DNA from: Nitrosomonadales bacterium
Lineage (GTDB): Bacteria > Pseudomonadota > Gammaproteobacteria > Burkholderiales > Gallionellaceae
DNA: 64,000 bases
Direction: 5' to 3'
NCBI GenBank assembly: GCA_025408405.1
Contig: JANYJE010000068.1
Span: 1 to 64,000, forward strand
Of this stretch, positions 18,068-26,923 are shown piece after piece (position 1 is the first letter of the stretch; the number at the start of each line of letters is the position of its first letter). Below the pieces are notes generated by a model. It did no database searches. It had not been told where the DNA came from and saw only the letters and a program-made list of their open reading frames with translations. The position numbers and the translations under genes are program-made.

Positions 18068-19117
18068 ATGCAGTCCTTTTCCCAACGCCTTATCGCGTGG
18101 CAACGCCTGCACGGGCGCCACGGCCTGCCCTGGCAGAACGCTTCCGCCTATCACGTGTGGCTGTCAGAGATCATGCTGCAGCAGACCCGGGTTGCCACCG
18201 TGATTCCGTATTACCAAAGATTCATCGCTTCTTTTCCGGACGTCAGCGCACTCGCGGCTGCGAGCGAGGAACAGGTGCTGGCGCTGTGGAGCGGACTCGG
18301 CTACTACGCCCGCGGGCGCAACCTGCGCTGCGCCGCGCAGATCATCGCCGAGCGTCATGCCGGTGAATTCCCGCGCGCTTTCGAGCACCTCATCGAGCTG
18401 CCCGGCATCGGCCGCTCCACCGCCGCTGCCGTCTGCGCGCTGGCTTTTCATGAGCGCCGCGCGATACTGGATGGCAACGTCAAGCGCGTGCTGGCGCGCT
18501 ATTGCGGTATCAAGGGTTGGGCGGGCGAAAAGAAGGTGGAAGAAAAATTCTGGCAGCAGGCTGAAGCGTTGTTGCCTCAACATGATGTCGCCATCTACAC
18601 TCAGGCATTGATGGACATGGGTGCTACCGTCTGCACACGCAGCAAACCGAAGTGCGTCCTGTGTCCGGTGCAGGCAGATTGCGTCGCGTTGCAGACCGAA
18701 CGCACTGCCGAACTCCCCACACCGCGCCCGAAGAAGGCCGTTCCGGAACGTTCAGCGGTCTTCCTGCTGCTCATGCATGGCAGCGACATCCTGCTGGAGA
18801 AGCGGCCCGGTAGCGGCATCTGGGGCGGGTTGTGGAGTTTGCCGCAGTTCGATGACGAGGAGGCTGCGCAGCACTGGTTTGCGCAGAGCGGAATGGATGC
18901 ACGCAGCGGGGAAAGGTTGAACACGTTCACGCATACCTTCACGCATTTCAAGTTGCTTATCACCCCGTTGAAGGTGCAGCTCGCGCGCAAGCCGTTGCGG
19001 GTGGAGCAGGCGGGGAGGATATGGATGGATGCAGGGGAGGCATTGGGGGCGGCGATACCGACGCCGGTGAGGATGATTTTGATCAAGTCCGTTCGCCCTG
19101 AGCCTGTCGAAGGGTAG
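18068..19117 (+). CDS. mutY: A/G-specific adenine glycosylase
   Basis: MutY removes adenine mispaired with 8-oxoguanine. The protein shows LPWQNASAYHVWLSEIMLQQTRV, the helix-hairpin-helix LPGIGRSTAAAVCALAF, the [4Fe-4S] site CTRSKPKCVLCPVQADC, and a C-terminal NUDIX-like domain for 8-oxoG recognition. The ORF track starts at GTG 18026, but the ATG at 18068 (MQSFSQRLIAWQ) matches the family better. The last eight residues, VRPEPVEG, are encoded by an interspersed repeat that has taken over the stop region. Confidence 0.93.
   Translation: MQSFSQRLIAWQRLHGRHGLPWQNASAYHVWLSEIMLQQTRVATVIPYYQRFIASFPDVSALAAASEEQVLALWSGLGYYARGRNLRCAAQIIAERHAGEFPRAFEHLIELPGIGRSTAAAVCALAFHERRAILDGNVKRVLARYCGIKGWAGEKKVEEKFWQQAEALLPQHDVAIYTQALMDMGATVCTRSKPKCVLCPVQADCVALQTERTAELPTPRPKKAVPERSAVFLLLMHGSDILLEKRPGSGIWGGLWSLPQFDDEEAAQHWFAQSGMDARSGERLNTFTHTFTHFKLLITPLKVQLARKPLRVEQAGRIWMDAGEALGAAIPTPVRMILIKSVRPEPVEG
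19090..19114 (+). repeat. RPEPVEG-type interspersed repeat at the mutY 3' end
   Basis: gttcgccctgagcctgtcgaaggg is a short sequence known to be scattered widely in betaproteobacterial genomes; read in frame it gives RPEPVEG. Here it supplies the mutY C-terminus. It marks the left edge of a repeat-rich patch. Confidence 0.7.
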
Positions 19118-19131
19118 GCGATTTCTAAAAT

Positions 19132-19729
19132 CAACACCGTCGGGGGTAGCCCGACAGCTAGTCACTTTTCTTGCTTCGCCAAGAAAAGTAACCAAAAGAA
19201 GGCGACCCCGGATCCGCCACCCCTTTGGGGTTCCCTGCGTTGCTCGGCAGGTCAGGCGGCTGCGGAACTCGCACGATCCGCTACGCGTCCACGTGCTCAG
19301 ACAGTCCTCGCCGACTACCCCTGACCCGCCTGCGCTACTCGGTGGCGGATAAGGGGAAGGTAAATCAAAACCAAACCAGCCTGCCGCGTGCGCCAAGCGC
19401 ACGCCTCATGTGAATCAAAACAAAGTGTGGGCGCAGAGCGCCCACACTGCATTTTTGGGTTTGACTTTGAATTTGAGGTTTTGAAGTTGCCCCCCTTCTG
19501 TATCGCTGAGGGCGGGCGATCAAATTGGGATGAAGGCGAGCACTGTTTGAGCTCCGCGGCAGCCCACGTTGTGTGTGGGCTGCTAGGGCGAGTTGCGCAG
19601 CCGCCCAATTTGATTGCTCGACCGAGGGCACCCGCAGGGCGATACGGCAGGGTCGCCTTTTCTTTGGTTACTTTCATTTGGCGAAGCAAAAGAAAGTAAC
19701 TGGCTGTCGGGCCACCCCCGACGGTGTTG
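19132..19729. mobile_element. MITE-like 0.6-kb element with ~80-bp terminal inverted repeats
   Basis: The left arm, from caacaccgtcgggggtagcc to ggcgacccc (19132-19209), is matched by the right arm, gggtcgcc...ccacccccgacggtgttg (19650-19729), read in reverse. Both arms contain TTGCTTCGCCAA flanked by AAAGTAACC-type segments. The roughly 440 bp between the arms encode no transposase, and the ORFs called there look like shadows. This fills the whole gap between mutY and the XRE gene. A non-autonomous inverted-repeat element is the best reading. Confidence 0.7.
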
Positions 19730-19780
19730 GGTTTGATATTACATACGGCGCAATACCCGTTGGATTTGCGCCCTACAGAG

Positions 19781-20050
19781 CTACAAGTGGCGATGTGTTT
19801 TAGATTTTGAGCTTAATGCTGATTGATAAGTCTCAACAAACATTGCGATGTCTATATTTAATATATTGGCTAGCTCAATAAACTCCGAAAAATCTAATCG
19901 CCTTTCTCCTCGCTCATATTTTGAAATAAAGCTTTGGGGCTTGTTCAGTTTCTCCGCTATTTGAACTTGCGTTAACCCAGACTCCATCCTTGCTGAAACA
20001 AGCAGTGATCGAAAGATTTTGTACTGCTGACTATGTAACGAACTGGGCAT
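19781..20050 (-). CDS. XRE-family HTH transcriptional regulator
   Basis: This small regulator has one Cro/CI-type HTH: LLVSARMESGLTQVQIAEKLNKPQSFISKYERGERRLDFSEFIELANIL. The ORF track starts at 20086, but that would place the first 12 codons over an inverted repeat that looks like an operator. The ATG at 20050 (MPSSLHSQQYKIFRS) is preferred. It is divergent from the outer-membrane barrel gene and probably controls itself and perhaps that neighbour. No toxin partner is seen. Confidence 0.8.
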   Translation of the reverse strand: MPSSLHSQQYKIFRSLLVSARMESGLTQVQIAEKLNKPQSFISKYERGERRLDFSEFIELANILNIDIAMFVETYQSALSSKSKTHRHL

Positions 20051-20055
20051 GCGCC

Positions 20056-20101
20056 CAGAGTAATAACCTGTTGTTGAATATCCCAAAACAGGTTACTCTG
20101 A
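20056..20101. promoter_or_regulatory. inverted-repeat operator between XRE regulator and barrel gene
   Basis: CAGAGTAA-TA-ACCTGTT at 20056-20072 is matched in inverted orientation by AACAGGTTACTCTG ending at 20100, with about 14 bp between the arms. It lies directly upstream of the preferred XRE start and 37 bp before the barrel gene. It is a natural binding site for the adjacent HTH protein. Confidence 0.6.
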
Positions 20102-20137
20102 GTCGGCTGTTATCGAAATAATATAAAGGGAAATATC

Positions 20138-20722
20138 ATGCAAAAAATTGCAATCATTGCACTGTTGTCCGTTTTCGTAGCAACGCCAGCTTTGGCGGAT
20201 AACTCGGGAAAATTTTATGTTGGTGGTAGTTTGGGTTCTGCCAGCTTTGCCGATGCAAATGTTACTATTAACGGCACTCCGAATACCTTTCCAAACCCCG
20301 GTGCGTTAGGCTTGGTGGGTGGCTATCATTTCAATCAGAACTTGGCAGTGGAGGTTGGATATACCTCTTTTGCCAAATCCACGCTTACTGGCACAAGTGG
20401 TGATGTTACCCTGAAAACCCAATCGCTTAATCTTGCCGCCGTGGGAACTTATCCATTGAATTCTGCATATGATGTGCTCGGAAAATTGGGAATCTCCAGC
20501 AATAGCTATACTGAAGAAACGACAGGTAGTTTGGTATTTGCATCAGGCGGAACCTCTCAGACAGGATCGCAAAGCAGCGTATTGTTTGGCCTTGGTGCGC
20601 AATATCATGCCACATCGCAATTAAGCTTCCGTGCGCAGTATGAGAGCTTTGGTAAAATCGCCAGTGGATCAAATGCTCCTTCAATATCAGCACTTTCGCT
20701 GGGTGTTTTTTACGACTTCTAA
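20138..20722 (+). CDS. outer-membrane beta-barrel protein (OmpA/OmpW-like)
   Basis: This 194-residue protein has a Sec signal peptide (MQKIAIIALLSVFVATPALA) and then alternating beta strands such as KFYVGGSLGSASF, LGLVGGYHFNQNLAVEVGYTSF and LSLGVFYDF, ending in Phe as outer-membrane barrels do. An eight-stranded barrel is expected. The function is unknown. A ribosome site (AAAGGG) precedes the ATG, and a strong terminator follows the stop. Expression may be governed by the divergent XRE regulator. Confidence 0.8.
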   Translation: MQKIAIIALLSVFVATPALADNSGKFYVGGSLGSASFADANVTINGTPNTFPNPGALGLVGGYHFNQNLAVEVGYTSFAKSTLTGTSGDVTLKTQSLNLAAVGTYPLNSAYDVLGKLGISSNSYTEETTGSLVFASGGTSQTGSQSSVLFGLGAQYHATSQLSFRAQYESFGKIASGSNAPSISALSLGVFYDF

Positions 20723-20746
20723 GTTGGTTAACAGACTTGAGTTGAG

Positions 20747-20771
20747 AAAGCCGGGTTTGCCCGGTTTTTTT
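20747..20771 (+). terminator. Rho-independent terminator of the barrel gene
   Basis: AAAGCCGGG-TTTG-CCCGGTTTTTTT: a GC stem followed by seven T, 25 bp after the stop codon. Confidence 0.85.
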
Positions 20772-20841
20772 GCGCCGTAGCAGTTTTGAATTTACGCCCA
20801 AGGCGTTATATTTTTAGACGAGTTATCTCTTCACGTAATTA

Positions 20842-20964
20842 TCAAGTTTTCTTGGCAGAAAACATCCCTAAAACATGGATGCCTTGTTCAATTACTGGCT
20901 GATTGAGCAGCCGCTCGAAGAATGCATTGAATGGTGATTGATCTACAAGATTGCCATCTACCGT
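20842..20964 (-). pseudogene. possible coding remnant downstream of ubiX
   Basis: On the minus strand directly after ubiX, one frame reads VDGNLVDQSPFNAFFERLLNQPVIEQGIHVLGMFSAKKT and stops. The composition is protein-like and the frame is shifted from ubiX, with no start codon of its own. It may be the last 40 residues of a decayed gene, or chance. I do not recognise the family. Confidence 0.25.
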
Positions 20965-20965
20965 T

Positions 20966-21562
20966 TTACCCCCAGCGCTTCGTCAGCGACTGCGGCACGC
21001 CCAAATGATCCAGTACCCTCGCCACCACAAAATCCACCAGCTCCTGCACGCTCTGCGGATGGTAGTAGAAGCCAGGATTCGGCGGCATGATCACCGCCCC
21101 CGCGTGTGACAGTTTGAGCATGTTCTCCAGATGGATCGCCGAGAACGGCATCTCTCTCGGCACCAGTATCAAAGTGCGTTTCTCCTTGAGCATCACATCT
21201 GCCGCGCGGCAGATCAGGTCGTCGCTGATGCCAGCGGCGATCTTGCCCAGCGTGCCCATGGTGCAGGGGCAGATCACCATCGCATCGCCGGGGTTGGAGC
21301 CGGAGGCCATCGGCGCGAACCAGTCGTCCCGGCCATACACCTTGAGTTCACCGCTGAATGCGCCGAAGCGTTCGCGCAATATTTTCTCGGCATCCTGTGG
21401 GCGTGCGGGCAGCACGAAGTCCATCTCCTGCTTGGCGACGATCTGTGCTGCTTGCGAATACACGAGCTGCACGCGCACGCCGCTCTGCAGCAGGCATTGC
21501 AACAGACGCATGCCATAAGGCATGCCGGAGGCACCGGTTAAAGCGAGAGTGATGGTTTTCAT
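20966..21562 (-). CDS. ubiX: flavin prenyltransferase UbiX
   Basis: UbiX makes prenylated FMN, the cofactor of UbiD decarboxylases in ubiquinone synthesis. The protein starts MKTITLALTGASGMPYGMRLLQCLL, the flavin-binding signature, and contains PCTMGTLGKIAAGISDDLICRAADV and ILVPREMPFSAIHLENMLKL. The ORF track adds 11 residues, but the MKTIT start fits the family length. It is monocistronic here; ubiD is not in the window. Confidence 0.95.
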   Translation of the reverse strand: MKTITLALTGASGMPYGMRLLQCLLQSGVRVQLVYSQAAQIVAKQEMDFVLPARPQDAEKILRERFGAFSGELKVYGRDDWFAPMASGSNPGDAMVICPCTMGTLGKIAAGISDDLICRAADVMLKEKRTLILVPREMPFSAIHLENMLKLSHAGAVIMPPNPGFYYHPQSVQELVDFVVARVLDHLGVPQSLTKRWG

Positions 21563-21643
21563 CAATTCATCCTCATTGATGGTGGGTTCCCCCACCTGAC
21601 CCTGAAGGAACTACTAGCCATTCGACTAGGCTACCAAACAACG

Positions 21644-22141
21644 TCAGCCAAGTCGCTGGTTATCCTCAGGAGGAAGAGGGGACTGCTGTGTATTATCCAT
21701 GAAACGCGCGGCGATCAAACCGTTCACCGTGCCGAAAATCAGGGCAGCTATCGCGAAGATGGGGAAGAGATAGGCGATACCGGCGTGCGGGATAAGCCAC
21801 AGATACACCACGAGCATCTGCCCGGCGATATGCGCGAAGGCGGCGAGGATGCTGTGGGTGACGGCACCGAACCAGCGCTGCGGCAGGTGCCGGCTCAGGG
21901 CGAGGGTGGCCAGGCTGCACACGGCGCCGGACAGGCTGAGGAAAAATCCGGGCGCGAGGAAGCTGCCCAGCAACAGGCTGCCTGCCAGCACGCGCAACAG
22001 CGACACCCACACGGCGGTGCGCCAGCCATAGCGATGCAGCACGATCAGGGTGACGATGTTGGCCAGCCCCGGCTTGACGCCGGGCAAGGGAGAAGGAATA
22101 GCGGCTTCCAGTACGGACAGGCCCAGCGCGATGGCTGCCAT
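21644..22141 (-). CDS. Gx transporter family membrane protein
   Basis: This is a hydrophobic protein with about five membrane segments and the family motif SVLEAAIPSPLPGVKPGLANIVTLIVLHRYGWR near the N-terminus. The group is related to heptaprenyl diphosphate synthase component I and to S-component-like transporters. The ORF track starts at 22339, but the first 66 codons read through a hairpin repeat; the ATG at 22141 (MAAIALGLSVLE) gives the usual length of about 165. It follows a NusG-II protein gene, a common pairing. The substrate is unknown. Confidence 0.75.
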   Translation of the reverse strand: MAAIALGLSVLEAAIPSPLPGVKPGLANIVTLIVLHRYGWRTAVWVSLLRVLAGSLLLGSFLAPGFFLSLSGAVCSLATLALSRHLPQRWFGAVTHSILAAFAHIAGQMLVVYLWLIPHAGIAYLFPIFAIAALIFGTVNGLIAARFMDNTQQSPLPPEDNQRLG

Positions 22142-22179
22142 GCGCGCGATGTGATGATCTTCTGCGCTAGCGTTTAGCA

Positions 22180-22258
22180 GGGTTGAGGATTGAGGATTGA
22201 GGATCGAGGGGTGAGCAGCGATGTTCACTCGTTCCTCAATCCTCAGTCCTCGATTCTG
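22180..22258. repeat. GGATTGAGG hairpin repeat, copy 1
   Basis: ggttgaggattgaggattgaggatcgagg is followed by an inverted copy, ttcctcaatcctcagtcctcgattctg. A second copy lies after hrpA (42036-42088) and a half copy after maeB (44418-44433). The hairpin separates the NusG-II gene from the preferred Gx start. Confidence 0.7.
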
Positions 22259-22262
22259 TGGT

Positions 22263-22643
22263 TCAGTAGCTGAGGCTGTCATAGCGCTTGCTGCTGCCGG
22301 AAAGTTCGACGCTGACCTGGTTGGGCAGGCAGACGGCAATTTCGCCCGCCTGCTTCAGCCAGCCCTGGCGCACGCAGTACTGGCGCGGGCTGGGGTCGGA
22401 GGCGATGCGGGCCTGTGCATTGTGGATGGCGATCCGGCTCAAGCCGAGCGGGCCGGGGACTTCGATCAGCGCGTCGCGCGACAGGGTTACTTCGCGGAAT
22501 ATTTTTCCGCCGCTGCGGATGATCGCATGGTCGGCAGCGCCGCCGTGCCAGACACTGGCTGCGAGCCAAGCGCTGAAAAATGCGCCGAGCAGCAGCACCA
22601 GCCAGTCGCCGGGCTTGATCGCGTGCAGGGTGCTATGCATCAT
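22263..22643 (-). CDS. NusG domain II-containing protein
   Basis: This small protein has one membrane segment (PGDWLVLLLGAFFSAWLAASVW) and a beta-rich domain with REVTLSRDALIEVPGPLGLSRIAIHNAQARIASDPSPRQYCVRQGWL, the NusG domain II-like pattern. Such proteins are usually encoded beside Gx transporters and sometimes ApbE. The Cys-containing loop C-x-RQGW is conserved in the family. The start at 22643 (MMHSTLHAIKPGDW) is preferred over the longer ORF. The role is unknown. Confidence 0.7.
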   Translation of the reverse strand: MMHSTLHAIKPGDWLVLLLGAFFSAWLAASVWHGGAADHAIIRSGGKIFREVTLSRDALIEVPGPLGLSRIAIHNAQARIASDPSPRQYCVRQGWLKQAGEIAVCLPNQVSVELSGSSKRYDSLSY

Positions 22644-22790
22644 CTCGGAGAAAGCATTTGGCCACAGAGAACACACGATGACACGCCGCTTGCGCTGAAT
22701 CCCCCAATGGGTGCAAAGCGAAAAACATCGAGTGCCGCACTTTCTCTGTGTCCTCTGTGGCTTGAGCTGCGGTTTTAAGGTTCATGACTG

Positions 22791-23654
22791 TTAGTGCGCG
22801 GTGATTAACTCGCGGTGGCGCAACAGCACTTGTTGTTGTGACTCGAAATGGCGCGCCAGTTTCTCTGCCAGATAGACCGAGCGGTGTTGACCGCCGGTGC
22901 AGCCGATCGCCACGGTGAGGTAGCTGCGGTTGTCGGCGATGAAGCAGGGCAGCCAGTCGGTGACAAAGCTGCGGATGTCGGCATACATTTTTTGCGCCGA
23001 CGCTGTGCTCTCCAGAAACTCGATCACCGGCGCATCGCGGCCAGTCAGCGGGCGCAACAACGGGTCATAGTGCGGGTTGGGCAGGCAGCGCACGTCGAAC
23101 ACCAGGTCGGCGTCGAGCGGGATGCCATGCTTGAAACCGAACGACTGGAACAGCAGGGTCAGGCGTGCGCGGTCGACGTGGATAAAATCCTTGATCCAGG
23201 CTTGCAGGGCATTGGCACGCAGGTCGCTGGTGTCGATGTGATGGCCGATGCTGGCAATATCTGCGAGCAACTCGCGTTCGCGCTGCACGCATTCAGGCAG
23301 GGTCAGGCCCGGCTTTCCTTCAGCCGCAGCATCGCTCAGGGGGTGGCGGCGGCGTGTTTCGGAAAAACGCTTTACCAGTGTGTCGCTCTGCGCATCGAGG
23401 AACAGCAGGTGCACGTCTATGCCGCGCTGCTTGAGCTGTTCGATTTGCTGCGGCAGTTGCTGCACGCTGCCGCCGCTGCGCACGTCGATGCTGACGGCGG
23501 TACGGGTGTAACCGGCGCGGTGCAGGTTCTCCATCAGTGCGGGCAGCAGCTCGGCGGGCAGGTTATCCACGCAGTAGAAGCCACTGTCCTCGAGTACCTT
23601 GAGGGCGACGCTCTTGCCGGAGCCGGACAGTCCGCTGATGAGAAAGAGCTGCAT
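22791..23654 (-). CDS. rapZ: RNase adapter protein RapZ
   Basis: RapZ is a nucleotide-binding protein; in E. coli it guides RNase E to the sRNA GlmZ. The 287-residue protein has the P-loop [32 protein letters not shown], then [21 protein letters not shown] and a C-terminal [20 protein letters not shown]. It overlaps hprK by one base and ends the kdsD-to-rapZ leftward cluster. The local context ties it to PTS-Ntr and HPr kinase control. Confidence 0.95.
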   Translation of the reverse strand: MQLFLISGLSGSGKSVALKVLEDSGFYCVDNLPAELLPALMENLHRAGYTRTAVSIDVRSGGSVQQLPQQIEQLKQRGIDVHLLFLDAQSDTLVKRFSETRRRHPLSDAAAEGKPGLTLPECVQRERELLADIASIGHHIDTSDLRANALQAWIKDFIHVDRARLTLLFQSFGFKHGIPLDADLVFDVRCLPNPHYDPLLRPLTGRDAPVIEFLESTASAQKMYADIRSFVTDWLPCFIADNRSYLTVAIGCTGGQHRSVYLAEKLARHFESQQQVLLRHRELITAH

Positions 23655-24592
23655 TATTGTTCCTGCATGTGCTGTTCGTGGCGTGCCATGAATTCCTGCA
23701 TGGAGTCGATACCGCGCTGCTGTAGCACAAAGTTGCGTGCGGCAGCCTCAACCAGCACGGCGAGGTTGCGCCCGGCCATGACCGGAATGCTGACCGTCCT
23801 GATTTTTACACCGAGGATTTCCTGGTAGCTGGCATTCAGCGGCAATCGCTCCAGTTGCGAGACGTCTCCGCCGGGCGGACGGTGCAGGTGGACGATGAGT
23901 TTCAGGCTTTTTTTGCGGCGCACGGAAGTTTCGCCAAACATGGTGCGGATGTTGAGCATGCCCAGGCCGCGCACCTCCAGGAAATCGCGCAGCAGTTCGG
24001 GGCAGCGCCCCTCCAGGGTTTCGGGCGAGATGCGGAACAGCTCGGTGACATCATCCGCCACCAGGCCGTTGCCGCGCGTGATCAGCTCCAGCCCCAGTTC
24101 GCTCTTGCCGACCCCGCTGTCTCCGGTGATCAGCACACCTACGCCCAGCACGTCCAGGAACACGCCATGGCGCGTGGTGGAGTCGGCCAGGGCCTTGGTG
24201 ATGTAATGGCGCACCAGCCACATCAGGTGCACGCTGCCCTGCGGCGAACGGAACAAAGGCGTCTGCGTGCGGTTGGCGTAAGCTACAAGCGCCTCCGGAA
24301 TTTCGCTGGCACCTGCCACAATCAAACACATCGAACCACCGAGTTCGAGTTGCTTCAGGGCGGCTTCCAGGTCTGCCGGGGAAAGGCTGCACAGGTAGTC
24401 GATTTCAATGTTGCTGAATACCTGCACCCAGTTGGGGTGGATGAGATTCATATGGCCGACCAGGCCGTGGTTGGAAGCATTCACCAGCTCGCTGTCGAGG
24501 ATCTTGTCGGCACCGTTGGTTCCGGCAACCCAGCTCAGCGCCAGGCGCTCCTGTTTGTCTTCAAACACCTGACGGATGTTGACCTGTGCCAT
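23654..24592 (-). CDS. hprK: HPr kinase/phosphorylase
   Basis: HprK phosphorylates and dephosphorylates HPr on a serine. The 312-residue protein has [30 protein letters not shown] (Walker A) and the signature [17 protein letters not shown]. In betaproteobacteria it belongs to an incomplete PTS used for regulation and not for sugar uptake. It sits between ptsN and rapZ with nearly no gaps. No ptsH or ptsI gene appears nearby. Confidence 0.95.
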   Translation of the reverse strand: MAQVNIRQVFEDKQERLALSWVAGTNGADKILDSELVNASNHGLVGHMNLIHPNWVQVFSNIEIDYLCSLSPADLEAALKQLELGGSMCLIVAGASEIPEALVAYANRTQTPLFRSPQGSVHLMWLVRHYITKALADSTTRHGVFLDVLGVGVLITGDSGVGKSELGLELITRGNGLVADDVTELFRISPETLEGRCPELLRDFLEVRGLGMLNIRTMFGETSVRRKKSLKLIVHLHRPPGGDVSQLERLPLNASYQEILGVKIRTVSIPVMAGRNLAVLVEAAARNFVLQQRGIDSMQEFMARHEQHMQEQ

Positions 24593-24594
24593 GA

Positions 24595-25053
24595 TTATTC
24601 AGCTTTCCAGTGGCTAAACAAACGATGAATTTTCGCAGCGTCGTTGCTGTTCTGCAATTGCTCACGGAACGTCTTGCTGCTGAACATCTGTGCCAGTTCG
24701 GCGAGCAGCTGCAAGTGCAAGTCGGTCGCGCGTTCCGGCACCAGCAACACGAATATCAGGTTAACAGGCTGTCCGTCCGGAGCGTCAAAGGGGATGGGGT
24801 TTTGCGTTTTGACAAAGGCGGCGACGCCGTCACGCAATCCCTTCACGCGGCCATGCGGGATCGCCACGCCCTGGCCCAGGCCGGTAGAGCCCAGCTTTTC
24901 GCGTGCAAACAGGCTGTCAAAAACCTGGCTGCGGGCAATTTGGCGGGAATTTTCAAATAACAGTCCAACCCGCTCGAACACGCGCTTCTTGCTGGTGGAT
25001 TCGGCATCCAGCAGAATATTTTCGGGGGGCAGGAGTTTGCTGATCAGGTTCAT
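24595..25053 (-). CDS. ptsN: nitrogen PTS enzyme IIA (EIIA-Ntr)
   Basis: This 152-residue EIIA domain has LGSTGLGQGVAIPHGRVKGL with the phosphorylated His, and the usual FVLLVPERATDLHLQLLAELAQMFS. It is a regulatory phosphoprotein that in other proteobacteria controls potassium transport and sigma-54-linked traits. It stands three bases ahead of hprK and downstream of hpf and rpoN, the conserved order. Confidence 0.94.
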   Translation of the reverse strand: MNLISKLLPPENILLDAESTSKKRVFERVGLLFENSRQIARSQVFDSLFAREKLGSTGLGQGVAIPHGRVKGLRDGVAAFVKTQNPIPFDAPDGQPVNLIFVLLVPERATDLHLQLLAELAQMFSSKTFREQLQNSNDAAKIHRLFSHWKAE

Positions 25054-25105
25054 TGATTTAAACCGCAGAAAAGTAAAGAGCGGTCAATGACCGCTCGGTT
25101 AAAAA

Positions 25106-25429
25106 TTATTCTGCTGCAGTATGTTTGCCGGATTCATCATGGCGGCGCGCAGCATTTTTATCCTTGTGCTTGAGGATCTGGCGATCGAGCGAGTCAATCA
25201 GGCTGTCGATGGCCACGTACAGGTTGCTGTCCTCGGTTTCGGCATGAATCGTCTTGCCGCTCAAATGCACGCTGGCCTCGGCCAGTTGTTTGAGTTTGTC
25301 CACGGACAGAACTACGTTGATGTCGATGACGTTGTCGAAATGGCGTTTGACCTTGTCGAGTTTGGTTGTCACATGCTCGCGGATGGCAGGGGTGATTTCG
25401 AGGTGACGTCCGGTGAGGTTGAGGTTCAT
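25106..25429 (-). CDS. hpf: ribosome hibernation promoting factor (short HPF)
   Basis: This 107-residue protein starts MNLNLTGRHLEITPAIREHVTTKLDKVKRHFD and has LKQLAEASVHLSGKTIHAETEDSNLYVAIDSLIDSLDRQI, the HPF/YfiA domain. It lacks the C-terminal extension of long HPF, so it is the short type that works with RMF-like partners to inactivate ribosomes in stationary phase. It lies just downstream of rpoN. Confidence 0.94.
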   Translation of the reverse strand: MNLNLTGRHLEITPAIREHVTTKLDKVKRHFDNVIDINVVLSVDKLKQLAEASVHLSGKTIHAETEDSNLYVAIDSLIDSLDRQILKHKDKNAARRHDESGKHTAAE

Positions 25430-25447
25430 GGCCTGCTCCTAGTTAGG

Positions 25448-26887
25448 TTAGAGGGATTTACGAAAATTGACCGGGAGAATATGCAGCAGTTCCCGGTACT
25501 TTGCCACGGTACGCCGGGCAACCAATATGCCCTGCTGTGCCAGGATTTCAGACATGCGACTGTCGGTAAGAGGATGCTTTGCATCTTCTTCATCGACCAG
25601 TTGCTTGATTAATGCGCGGATGGCGGTGGACGAGCATGAGCCACCGCTTTCAGTGGCCAGGCCGCTGCCAAAGAAATATTTCAACTCACAAATTCCTGCC
25701 GGGGTGAGCATGAATTTCTGCGTGGTGACGCGCGATATGGTGGACTCGTGCAGCTCCAGCTGCTCGGCGATTTCGCGTAGCACCAGAGGGCGCATGGCGA
25801 TGTTGCCATGCTCGAAAAACTGGTGCTGGCGTTCGACGATAGCCTGCGAAACGCGCAGGATGGTGTCGAAGCGCTGTTTCAGGTTCTTGATGAACCAGCG
25901 CGCCTCCTGCAGTTGCCCCGACATTTCCTGCGCATTGGTTTCACTGCGGCGCTGCAGGATGTTGGCATACAGCTGGTTGATGCGCAGGCGTGGCATGGCT
26001 TCCGGGTTCAGGCGCGCACGCCAGATGCCGCCATGACGTTCCACCAGCACATCAGGCACTACATAGTCGGCGGCGCGCTGCTCGAATGCGGCTCCGGGCC
26101 TGGGCTGCAGGTGCACGATCAGATTCTGTGCCACACGCAATGCGGCATCGTCGCAGCGCAGCGCTTTCTTCAGTTTGTTGAAATCGTGTGCGCCCAGCAG
26201 GTCGAGGTGGTTGTTTACCAGACGCAGCGCCAGATCCCGCCCACGGGTGGCTTGCGGCATGGCCTGCAGCTGCAGGGCAAGGCATTCGCTCAGATTGCGC
26301 GCGCCCAGTCCGGGCTCGTCCAGATGCTGCAGCTGAACCAGCGCGGTTTCCAGATCGTCCAGGGAAATGTCGAGCTGCTCGGGCAGCAGTTCCAGGATTT
26401 CCTGCAGCGGCTGGGCCAGGTAGCCGTTATCATCGAGTGCATCGATGAGCAGGCCGATGATTTTCTTATCGCGCTCATCGAGCTGTCTAAGGTTCACCTG
26501 GCTGATCAGATGTTCGCGCAGGCTGGGCTTTTCGGCCGCAAATTCAGCATAGCCCTCATCTTCATCATCATGGCTGCCAGAGGAGGGGCTGGCGCTGGCA
26601 AAGCTGGGCTCCGCCCATTCCGCATCGGCGGGCGCGCTGTCAGCTTCGGTCTGGTTGTCCGCGCTGGTGCCGTCTGAACTCGATGCGCTGCCCGGGCTCA
26701 GGGCAGTAGCTTGGGTGTAGGGGGGGCTGGCGTCTTCTTCACGCTCGAGAAAAGGATTTTCATCCAGCAGTCGCGCCGATTCCTGATTGACTTCCAGCGT
26801 CGACAGCTGCAACAGGCGGATAGCCTGCTGCAACTGCGGGGTAAGCGTCAGTTGCTGGGATTGCCTGAGTTGTAGGACGGCTTTCAT
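25448..26887 (-). CDS. rpoN: RNA polymerase sigma-54 factor
   Basis: This 479-residue sigma-54 has the Gln-rich N-terminal activator region (LRQSQQLTLTPQLQQAIRLLQLSTLEV), an acidic linker rich in Ser, Glu and Asp, the core-binding part, and the C-terminal RpoN box ARRTVAKYRELLHI. The HTH TQKFMLTPAGICELKYFFG precedes the box. It directs transcription from -24/-12 promoters with enhancer proteins. The position after lptB is standard for proteobacteria. Confidence 0.96.
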   Translation of the reverse strand: MKAVLQLRQSQQLTLTPQLQQAIRLLQLSTLEVNQESARLLDENPFLEREEDASPPYTQATALSPGSASSSDGTSADNQTEADSAPADAEWAEPSFASASPSSGSHDDEDEGYAEFAAEKPSLREHLISQVNLRQLDERDKKIIGLLIDALDDNGYLAQPLQEILELLPEQLDISLDDLETALVQLQHLDEPGLGARNLSECLALQLQAMPQATRGRDLALRLVNNHLDLLGAHDFNKLKKALRCDDAALRVAQNLIVHLQPRPGAAFEQRAADYVVPDVLVERHGGIWRARLNPEAMPRLRINQLYANILQRRSETNAQEMSGQLQEARWFIKNLKQRFDTILRVSQAIVERQHQFFEHGNIAMRPLVLREIAEQLELHESTISRVTTQKFMLTPAGICELKYFFGSGLATESGGSCSSTAIRALIKQLVDEEDAKHPLTDSRMSEILAQQGILVARRTVAKYRELLHILPVNFRKSL

Positions 26888-26923
26888 TCTGGGGTGTTTG
26901 GCTTGCGCTGTGCCTTTGCGGCT

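Noticed and set aside
19315-19699. ORFs inside the inverted-repeat element (such as the 124- and 103-codon frames)
   Set aside because: They run into the inverted-repeat arms, occur on both strands and have no domain. They are the kind of peptide that such repeats generate.
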